A stretch of 9,533 nt of DNA, from assembly GCA_964520885.1 (NCBI GenBank), contig CAZFQD010000087.1:1-9533 (forward strand), written 5' to 3'. This DNA is from CAZFQD01 sp964520885 (GTDB taxonomy: Bacteria; Bacillota; Clostridia; Oscillospirales; SIG519). Of the stretch, positions 4,502-9,533 are shown piece by piece. Within the stretch, counting starts at the first letter, position 1. The number at the start of each line of letters is the position of its first letter. The notes under the pieces are model-generated. The model saw only the letters and a list, made by a program, of their open reading frames with translations. It was not told the origin of the DNA and made no database searches. Both the position numbers and the translations under genes were made by a program.

Positions 4502-6046
4502 TTAAGTTCTTTCAGAAAGAATTTTTAATGGTTCATATCTTAAAACAAATACAACTGCGGCAAGGCTTGAAATTATTGTTAAAAGTATTCCAATTCCCAA
4601 AAGTTGCAATAAAACCTTAATATTAATAGCCGCATTAATATCACTAATGTAATTTGCAGCTTGTCCACCAAATCTATCAAAAAAATTGCCACCCATAATT
4701 TCGCCTTGAGGGATATTTTGCATTTGATTTGGTCTTCCAAAGTTTCTATCTTGTTGAGTTGCCTGATTTTGCTGTGCATCAACTTGTGCTTTTAGCATTG
4801 AATTTGCGGTTGGCACTGAAATAACCGAGCCTGCTATTGTGCCAATTGTTATTGCTAAAAATGTTACTATGAATAATTCACAAATAAATTGAAGTGCTAC
4901 TTTACCCTTTTTCATACCAATTGCAGTTAATACACCCACTTCAAATTTTCTTTCTCTTATGTTAAACATATTAAATACAATTAAAATAATACCACCTATT
5001 AAAAGCACTATTAATAATAATGTAGTTGCAAAGTCACTAAGGTTTTTCAAGGGGATTAAACTCGCCTCATAATTTGCTACATCGCCTGAATTTACAGAAT
5101 AATTATCGGAAAGCCCTAAGGCTTTTGCCTCAATTTTAAATGCTTCAAATGAAGTAGCATCTGCAAAAATATAAGTTCCACTAACTTGATTTCTCAAAGC
5201 GGTTGTATTTGTTATTCCATTATCGTCAGTTGAGGTTTCTGCTACTGATATTGAAGCATCCATTACTGCTTTTAATGTGTTATAACTTGTGTATATTTGA
5301 TTTGCCGGGTCCTGCGAGGTTGAAAATCTCATATTATTAGTTTCTGTGTTAGTGCTTGTTACTGTGTAAAAACCTACTACTGTAAATTCATAAGTTTCAG
5401 TTTCAACATTTGGATTTGCTAAGGTTATTTTATCATTTACATTTATGTTATTAAGAGTTGCAAGTTCACTATTAATGATACAAACCTTGTCGGAAGTATT
5501 TTCATCGAAAATAATTCCACTTGTTATTTTGCTTTGCCCTGATACAAAACTTGACATAGCAGAATAAGAACTATATCCTGTAATTGTGAAATCACCTTGA
5601 CTTCCCATTCCACCTTGTGGTCCAAAATCTCTAAAATTTTGCATGTTATTTGTTGTAGTGGTCGTGCTACTTGAAGTATCAACCGGTTCTAATGCTCCGC
5701 TTTTGCTAACAGAACTTGTCATTGAATAATTAAAACCTTTTACACTTTTTGCCTTTGAATATTTCATTAAATCTTCAAATGTTGGCTCGGTGAAGGTTTG
5801 CATTAATGTGCGAAAGTCTGCATTGCCACTCGCCTGTGCCTGTTGCATTAACTTTTGCCTATCAAGTGTAATTTGCCCTGTAATATTTATTTCATTAATT
5901 CCCTCTTGTTGTGCTGTATCTGCGGCATTCTTAATTGATAAGGATACACAGCTTGAAATAGCAATAACAACAATAATTATCCCTATTAGTATATTTCTGC
6001 CCTTTGACCTACTAATACTTTTCAAAGCATTTTTTATTACATACAA
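4502..6046 (-). CDS. ABC exporter permease, FtsX/MacB family
   Basis: This is a membrane protein of about 514 residues with the four-segment MacB/FtsX layout: one helix near residues 19-39, a large extracellular domain of about 300 residues, then three helices near 341-361, 387-410 and 479-503. The cytoplasmic loop NIRERKFEVGVLTAIGMKKG (362-381) is the conserved coupling region of FtsX permeases. The extracellular domain is rich in Ser, Thr and Gly. Between the third and fourth helices lies an unusually long Gln/Asn/Gly-rich stretch (about 416-473). I prefer the TTG at 6046: AGGAG (6060-6056) lies 9 nt upstream, the resulting MYVIKNALKSISRSKGRN is a typical family N-terminus, and a TATAAT at 6082-6077 would place transcription start after the alternative ATG. 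That ATG at 6088 (528 residues) has no visible ribosome binding site. With the downstream ATPase it forms an exporter of unknown substrate. Confidence 0.88.
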   Translation of the reverse strand: MYVIKNALKSISRSKGRNILIGIIIVVIAISSCVSLSIKNAADTAQQEGINEINITGQITLDRQKLMQQAQASGNADFRTLMQTFTEPTFEDLMKYSKAKSVKGFNYSMTSSVSKSGALEPVDTSSSTTTTTNNMQNFRDFGPQGGMGSQGDFTITGYSSYSAMSSFVSGQSKITSGIIFDENTSDKVCIINSELATLNNINVNDKITLANPNVETETYEFTVVGFYTVTSTNTETNNMRFSTSQDPANQIYTSYNTLKAVMDASISVAETSTDDNGITNTTALRNQVSGTYIFADATSFEAFKIEAKALGLSDNYSVNSGDVANYEASLIPLKNLSDFATTLLLIVLLIGGIILIVFNMFNIRERKFEVGVLTAIGMKKGKVALQFICELFIVTFLAITIGTIAGSVISVPTANSMLKAQVDAQQNQATQQDRNFGRPNQMQNIPQGEIMGGNFFDRFGGQAANYISDINAAINIKVLLQLLGIGILLTIISSLAAVVFVLRYEPLKILSERT

Positions 6047-6131
6047 ATCTATCAGCTCCTTTTTCTTTATGGTCATATTATATTTCATAAATTTGAATTT
6101 TACTTGTATTATTTGTAAACAATGTGTTAAT

Positions 6132-6164
6132 TTTTCAAAAAAAGCTGGTTTTCACCAGCTTTTT
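6132..6164 (-). terminator. Terminator of the secDF operon
   Basis: AGCTGGT (6143-6149) and ACCAGCT (6154-6160) form a perfect 7-bp stem with a TTTC loop, extended by flanking A-T pairs. On minus it is followed by a run of T. It lies about 20 bp after the secF stop and separates secDF from the ABC exporter operon. The symmetric A and T runs would let it work in both directions. Confidence 0.87.
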
Positions 6165-6182
6165 AATAAAATTATTATTAAA

Positions 6183-7118
6183 CTATTTGCCTTGTTTTAA
6201 TAATTGTTTTTGGTTTTGCTTGCGTTTTTGCCAAACTACCCATAAAGGACCTGCCACACAAATTGATGAATATGCACCAGTGGCAATACCAACTAACATT
6301 GGTAATGCAAAGGTTTTGATTGATTCAATATTGTAAATAAAGGCGAAAATATATGCAATAAGGATACTAACAAAAGTTGCAAGAGCAGTATTAATTGAAC
6401 GAGTTAAGGATTGATTAATGCTAACATCAACAAGTTCATCAACCGGAGTATTTGGCTTCATAATTCTTGCGTTTTCTCTAATTCTATCATATATAACAAC
6501 TGTGTCATTCATTGAATAACCGAGAATTGTCAGCACTACGGCAATAAAAGAGTCATTTAGAGGTATTTTAAACAAAATAAATACTACTAAAACCATTGCC
6601 ACATCGTGAAGCAAAGCAATTAAAGCCATAACACCCAATGAAAGACTTGCAATTCTTTTAAAACTCCACCAAACATATATTGTAATTAATAGAGATGCTA
6701 AAAGTATTGCCAATAGTCCATTAGTGAAAAATCTTTGGCCTATAAAAGGCTCAACCATATTTGATTCGCTAAGTTTTAAATCAGCATCTTTAAACTCTTC
6801 TTTTAATGCTATATCAAGTTTTTCTTGGTCTTGAGCAGAAATACCTTCATTGCCTGCAACATTTAAAACTATTTGTTTAGTTTTCTTTGCAATATCTGTA
6901 ATTTCTTGTACATTAACATTTCTACCCAATGTAGTTGTTGCTATGTTGGCTGCTTTTTCTTTGTCTAATTCATTAACAAATGAATATTTTAATATCGCTC
7001 CACCTTTAAATTGAATATCAAGACTAATTCCATTAATGAAAAAAGCTATAATGCCTATTGCAAACATAGTCATTGAAAAAATAAAGAATTTTTTTCTATT
7101 TCCATAAAATTTTATCAT
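6183..7118 (-). CDS. secF: Protein translocase subunit SecF
   Basis: This 311-residue inner-membrane protein is the second half of the SecDF accessory complex, which uses the ion gradient to complete export of proteins through SecYEG. The sequence shows a first helix (about 11-29), the conserved DIQFKGG motif (34-40), a small extracellular domain (41-130), and five further helices. HD (171-172) and GYSMNDTVVIYDRIREN (200-216) match the SecF signature in the fourth transmembrane region; D205 corresponds to a conserved membrane acidic residue. The C-terminal tail is basic and glutamine-rich. The ATG at 7118 overlaps the secD stop by 4 bp (ATGA), with GGAGG about 8 nt upstream inside secD, which points to translational coupling. 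Length is normal for the family. Confidence 0.96.
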   Translation of the reverse strand: MIKFYGNRKKFFIFSMTMFAIGIIAFFINGISLDIQFKGGAILKYSFVNELDKEKAANIATTTLGRNVNVQEITDIAKKTKQIVLNVAGNEGISAQDQEKLDIALKEEFKDADLKLSESNMVEPFIGQRFFTNGLLAILLASLLITIYVWWSFKRIASLSLGVMALIALLHDVAMVLVVFILFKIPLNDSFIAVVLTILGYSMNDTVVIYDRIRENARIMKPNTPVDELVDVSINQSLTRSINTALATFVSILIAYIFAFIYNIESIKTFALPMLVGIATGAYSSICVAGPLWVVWQKRKQNQKQLLKQGK

Positions 7119-8422
7119 TGTGCAGCCCTCCTATTTCCATAAAGGAATGTATTTCTAAGTGGGATGAAGTTGCTTAAAGATTTTATCATTATTCGAGATG
7201 CTGTAACACCTGTTACAAAGTTCAATATAACTCCTACTAAAAGAGTATATCCGAAGGATAACATTGAACCTGAGCCAAACATCATAAGCAAAACAGCAAC
7301 TATCATAACTGTAATATTTCCATCTCTAACGGCAGAAAATGCTCTGTGGAAACCTACATCAATTGCTCCACCTAAGGTTTTTCCGCTCCTTAATTCTTCT
7401 TTAATTCTCTCAGCAATAATAATATTAGCATCAACACCCATTCCAATAGAAAGAATAATACCTGCAATACCAGGCAAAGTCAATGAATACTGAGGAATTG
7501 AAAGGGCTAAAAGCTGACAAACAACTTGCATTGTAAGTGCAAAAATAGATACAAAGCCGGGCAAACGATAATAGAACAACATAAATAAACAAACAAGAAT
7601 AAATGCTGTTGCACCTGCTTTTACCATAACATTTAAAGCATTTTTGCCTAATGTTGGGGAAATTTGGCTATTACTCTTTGATACTAATGCAAACGGTAAT
7701 GCACCTGCTTTAATTTTATCGGCTAAAGCCTTTGCACTTTCAATGCTTTCCATACCATCAATTACAGCTTCAGTTCCACTGATTTTAGTTTTAACAGTTG
7801 GATTTGATATTATTGTTTCATCCATTTTTATTGCAATTTTTTTATCTATTAATCTGCCGGTAGCCTCTTCAAATAATTTGCCACCTTCTTCACTTAATAC
7901 TAATTTTACATAGTAATTCATTTGACCTGTTGTTTGGTCTTGATTAAATTGATGAGATGCATCTACAATATGTTTACCCTCAATTACAATCTTTCCACCC
8001 TCACCCGTTGTTTCATCAATACCTTCAACAAAGGTAAGTTTAGCAGTTTCACCTAATTCTTTAATAGCAGTTTGAGGATTATATTCCAATTCATCTGATT
8101 TCCAAGGAAAACGAACTAAAATTACACCTCTTTGCTTATCAATTGTAACCTCACGGTCAGTAATATTTTTGCTATCTAAACGAGTTTCAATTATTGTTCT
8201 TGCTTGTTCAAGTTGCTGAGTAGTTGGAATAACATTTTCGTCGGCAGACTGAAAATAAGCCTCAACTCCACCTCTAATATCAATTCCATATCTCATATCT
8301 TGTGCACCGCTAATTTTGCCTGTTCCACCAAAACTTACAAAATCAAAACCATTAAAGGCTAAATATGTTAAACCTACAACAATTATTGCAACTATAAAAA
8401 ACCATTGCTTTCCAAATCGCAT
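7115..8422 (-). CDS. secD: Protein translocase subunit SecD
   Basis: This 435-residue protein is the larger part of SecDF. It has an N-terminal helix (about 7-25), the motif GIDIRGGVEA (46-55), a P1-type extracellular domain including IETRLDSKNITDREVTI (78-94), and five C-terminal helices from about residue 268. GIILSIGMGVDANIIIAERI (321-340) is the SecD signature; D331 is the conserved acidic residue implicated in ion movement. It is shorter than E. coli SecD (615 residues), as is usual for Gram-positive forms with a smaller periplasmic-type domain. The ATG at 8422 has a full AGGAGGA site 8 nt upstream. It is followed by secF with a 4-bp overlap and preceded, 53 bp away and without a terminator, by a small membrane protein gene. 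Confidence 0.96.
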   Translation of the reverse strand: MRFGKQWFFIVAIIVVGLTYLAFNGFDFVSFGGTGKISGAQDMRYGIDIRGGVEAYFQSADENVIPTTQQLEQARTIIETRLDSKNITDREVTIDKQRGVILVRFPWKSDELEYNPQTAIKELGETAKLTFVEGIDETTGEGGKIVIEGKHIVDASHQFNQDQTTGQMNYYVKLVLSEEGGKLFEEATGRLIDKKIAIKMDETIISNPTVKTKISGTEAVIDGMESIESAKALADKIKAGALPFALVSKSNSQISPTLGKNALNVMVKAGATAFILVCLFMLFYYRLPGFVSIFALTMQVVCQLLALSIPQYSLTLPGIAGIILSIGMGVDANIIIAERIKEELRSGKTLGGAIDVGFHRAFSAVRDGNITVMIVAVLLMMFGSGSMLSFGYTLLVGVILNFVTGVTASRIMIKSLSNFIPLRNTFLYGNRRAAQ

Positions 8423-8475
8423 TTTTTTATTCCTCCTATTTTCTTAAAAATAATTTATTCTTTAAATAGTTATGG

Positions 8476-8895
8476 CTATTTTCCTCCATCACCTTCCAAA
8501 ATCGTTTTTCTTTTCTTTTCTATTTGTGTTATGCAAAGCATTATACATAAAAGAGTAAACATCAAACAAAGTACAAAACTTTTAAAATCAAAAAAACCTT
8601 TAAAAATATATTTCGTATTCTTATCCTTACTAAAACGAAAAGAGTTTGATAAACTATTATTATCAAAATTACTTAAAAAATTAATTGCATAGTTATTTAT
8701 TGATATAAATCCGCTAAAACTATTGGCGTTTTTTGTGCCTATCATTCCAAAATCGCTTGAATAATTTTTATATATTAATTCATTGTTAATATTTATATTA
8801 AAATACATAGAAACAAAGCCTAAGAAAATACTTAGAACAAGTGATATAACTATTAAATATGAAATTGTTTTTTTGTTTTTACTTGCAAATCTCAT
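8476..8895 (-). CDS. Small two-helix membrane protein of unknown function, first gene of the secDF operon
   Basis: I do not recognise this 139-residue protein. It has a basic N-terminus, a hydrophobic helix (about 11-31), a roughly 70-residue Asn/Ser-rich stretch likely outside the cell, a second helix (about 104-124) and a basic C-terminal tail, so both ends are probably cytoplasmic. It is transcribed with secD (53-bp gap, no terminator) from the promoter at 8937-8964. Many bacteria have yajC at this place; YajC is smaller with a single helix, so this is not an evident YajC. The start is ATG at 8895 with a modest GGTGTGAG site upstream. A link to protein export is suggested only by position. 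The reading frame is long and keeps a sensible topology, so it is likely a real gene. Confidence 0.72.
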   Translation of the reverse strand: MRFASKNKKTISYLIVISLVLSIFLGFVSMYFNININNELIYKNYSSDFGMIGTKNANSFSGFISINNYAINFLSNFDNNSLSNSFRFSKDKNTKYIFKGFFDFKSFVLCLMFTLLCIMLCITQIEKKRKTILEGDGGK

Positions 8896-8936
8896 TCGCT
8901 CACACCATTAAACAAGTTTATTTTTAGATAAGGTTT

Positions 8937-8964
8937 ATTATATCATTAAATAATATATTGTCAA
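8937..8964 (-). promoter_or_regulatory. Promoter of the secDF operon
   Basis: Minus-strand TTGACA (8964-8959), 16-bp spacer, TATAAT (8942-8937), both hexamers at consensus. Transcription would start near 8930, about 35 nt before the ATG at 8895. Confidence 0.82.
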
Positions 8965-8975
8965 TAAAAAAAATG

Positions 8976-9004
8976 TTGACAAGCATAAATGAATGTGTTA
9001 AAAT
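8976..9004 (+). promoter_or_regulatory. Promoter of the TM1266-family gene unit
   Basis: Plus-strand TTGACA (8976-8981), 17-bp spacer, TAAAAT (8999-9004). Transcription would begin near 9011, giving a leader of about 207 nt. Its -35 box is 11 bp from the -35 box of the opposing secDF promoter, so the two units diverge from one compact region. Confidence 0.78.
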
Positions 9005-9024
9005 ATTAACAATAAAAGAGTTAA

Positions 9025-9114
9025 TCAGATTTTTTTAGTTTATTCTTTAAAAATTTGATATAAAAAATAATTTTACCTAACAGAAAAGCAAATGCTAATC
9101 TGAAAGGAAGCATT
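9025..9114 (+). promoter_or_regulatory. Candidate structured leader RNA (possible riboswitch or attenuator)
   Basis: TCAGATT (9025-9031) can pair with AATCTGA (9097-9103). That second strand lies in the loop of a hairpin AATGCT/AGCATT (9091-9096 with 9109-9114), so together they could form a pseudoknot. AAGGAAG (9104-9110) is complementary to CTTCCTT (9158-9164), the 5' arm of the terminator that follows, which would make an antiterminator. This does not match any riboswitch consensus I know (TPP, FMN, cobalamin, preQ1, THF, SAM, T-box). Seven-base matches in such AT-rich DNA can be chance, so the fold is tentative; the leader plus terminator layout is firmer. Confidence 0.42.
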
Positions 9115-9153
9115 AATAGTATTGGCTCATAAGTGTCATTAAAATCTATTTTT

Positions 9154-9181
9154 AAGTCTTCCTTCAAGGGAAGACTTTTTT
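9154..9181 (+). terminator. Intrinsic terminator in the 5' leader (attenuator)
   Basis: AAGTCTTCC (9154-9162) and GGAAGACTT (9169-9177) form a perfect 9-bp stem with a 6-nt loop, followed by a T run to 9181. It lies between a strong promoter and the start codon at 9218 with no gene before it, so it can end transcription before the coding region. Confidence 0.82.
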
Positions 9182-9217
9182 GATGTTTTCTTTATTTGAA
9201 AGGCGGTGATTATAAAA

Positions 9218-9472
9218 ATGAAAAGGGTGGCTGTTATTAGTGCAATATTAGATAAACCCGAAGCATCGCAAACTCAATTTAATGAGATTATTTCCTCATT
9301 TAAAGGCATAATTAAAGGCAGAATGGGATTACCCTTACAAGAGCAAGACATTGCAATTATTTCAATTGTTGTTTTAGGAGAATTAGACGAAATAAATAGT
9401 TTAACAGGTAAATTGGGTAACTTAGAACACATTACAGTTAAAACCTCAATTTCAAAAAAAGAAGTACTTTAA
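9218..9472 (+). CDS. TM1266-family protein, putative iron-only hydrogenase system regulator
   Basis: This 84-residue protein (starting MKRVAVISAILDKPEASQ, with FKGIIKGRMGLP at about 28-39 and IAIISIVVLGELDEINSL) matches the small family named after Thermotoga TM1266, which has an ACT-like or NikR C-terminal-like fold and is found next to [FeFe]-hydrogenase and its maturation genes. Its biochemical role is unproven; a regulatory or ligand-binding role is assumed in family naming. The ATG at 9218 is preferred to GTG at 9206 because the AGGCGGTG site (9201-9208) includes that GTG and lies 9 nt before the ATG. Expression is probably controlled by the terminator at 9154-9181. The next gene starts 29 bp downstream on the same strand. 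Confidence 0.86.
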   Translation: MKRVAVISAILDKPEASQTQFNEIISSFKGIIKGRMGLPLQEQDIAIISIVVLGELDEINSLTGKLGNLEHITVKTSISKKEVL

Positions 9473-9501
9473 ACAAATTATAAATGAAAGAAGGAAAAAT
9501 T

Positions 9502-9533
9502 ATGAAAGAAAAAACACTATGGCTCGTCCGCAC
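9502..9533 (+). CDS. Start of a further gene, cut by the window end
   Basis: ATG at 9502 with a GAAGGAA site about 7 nt upstream begins MKEKTLWLVR and runs off the window. An in-frame ATG at 9484 lacks a ribosome binding site. A basic start followed by WLVR is seen at the N-termini of some ECF-transporter substrate-binding membrane proteins, but ten residues are too few to assign it. Its closeness to the TM1266-family gene makes co-transcription likely. Confidence 0.5.
   Translation, partial: MKEKTLWLVR

Noticed and set aside
4579..4782. 67-codon minus-strand frame inside the permease
   Set aside because: It is an alternative frame of the permease gene over its Gln/Asn-rich insertion, with no start signal of its own.
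5790..6336. Plus-strand open frames opposite the permease start and secF end
   Set aside because: They run through a terminator and antisense to two well-supported genes; their hydrophobic residues come from the opposite-strand codon pattern.
7164..7913. Plus-strand open frames opposite secD
   Set aside because: They are antisense shadows of a clear SecD gene, without ribosome binding sites or family features.
8405..8692. 95-codon plus-strand frame
   Set aside because: It lies antisense to the secD start and the upstream membrane protein gene, and no promoter or ribosome binding site supports it.
9122..9142. Leader peptide TTG GCT CAT AAG TGT CAT TAA before the attenuator
   Set aside because: It has a weak start codon and a spacing of about 12 nt from GAAAGGAAG, and is only six codons with no run of one amino acid, so attenuation by translation is not supported.

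Overview
The window is AT-rich DNA that reads like a low-GC, Gram-positive anaerobe, probably a clostridial member of Bacillota. The signs are strong AGGAGG-type ribosome binding sites, TTGACA/TATAAT promoters, separate secD and secF genes, and an 84-residue protein of the TM1266 family, which is tied to [FeFe]-hydrogenase systems. The genus cannot be told from this sequence. Nearly everything is on the minus strand; only the right end (from about 8976) is transcribed on plus.

Left part, 1-3180: an accessory, defence and phage-like block. At the extreme left edge is the first 15 codons of a C5-cytosine DNA methyltransferase, recognised by its motif I. Just upstream of it lies a 390-residue protein that I read as the partner restriction endonuclease of an unassigned type II system. 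Further upstream are an intact KilA-N-domain gene and a broken DinD/BRO-type gene (internal TAG, TGA and TAA) joined to an 89-codon orphan fragment. The restriction gene and the dinD pseudogene are served by two near-identical promoters that share a 32-bp upstream block (30 of 32 bases the same). A 24-bp tandem repeat and an intrinsic terminator separate the two transcription units.

Middle, 3190-3810: no protein gene. It holds an intact tRNA-Leu(GAG) with encoded CCA on the minus strand and, downstream of its 3' end, about 370 bp made almost wholly of small perfect hairpins. Within these are a 21-bp direct copy of the tRNA 3' end and shorter inverted copies of tRNA pieces. This looks like an integration scar or a palindromic-element nest at the boundary between the accessory block and the core genome. 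The tRNA promoter lies inside a long palindrome that also looks like the terminator of the upstream ABC operon.

Core part, 3819-8895: a two-gene ABC exporter operon of the MacB/FtsX type (permease then ATPase), then a terminator, then an operon of a small two-segment membrane protein of unknown function followed by secD and secF, which overlap by 4 bp. SecDF helps the Sec translocon by using the proton or sodium gradient to pull proteins out.

Right end, 8937-9533: back-to-back promoters drive the secDF operon leftward and a rightward unit. The rightward transcript has a leader of about 200 nt with an intrinsic terminator ahead of the start codon, possible competing pairings, then the TM1266-family gene and the first codons of another gene cut by the window end. 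This leader is the best candidate for an undescribed regulatory RNA; the tRNA-flanking hairpin nest is the best candidate for an undescribed repeat element.
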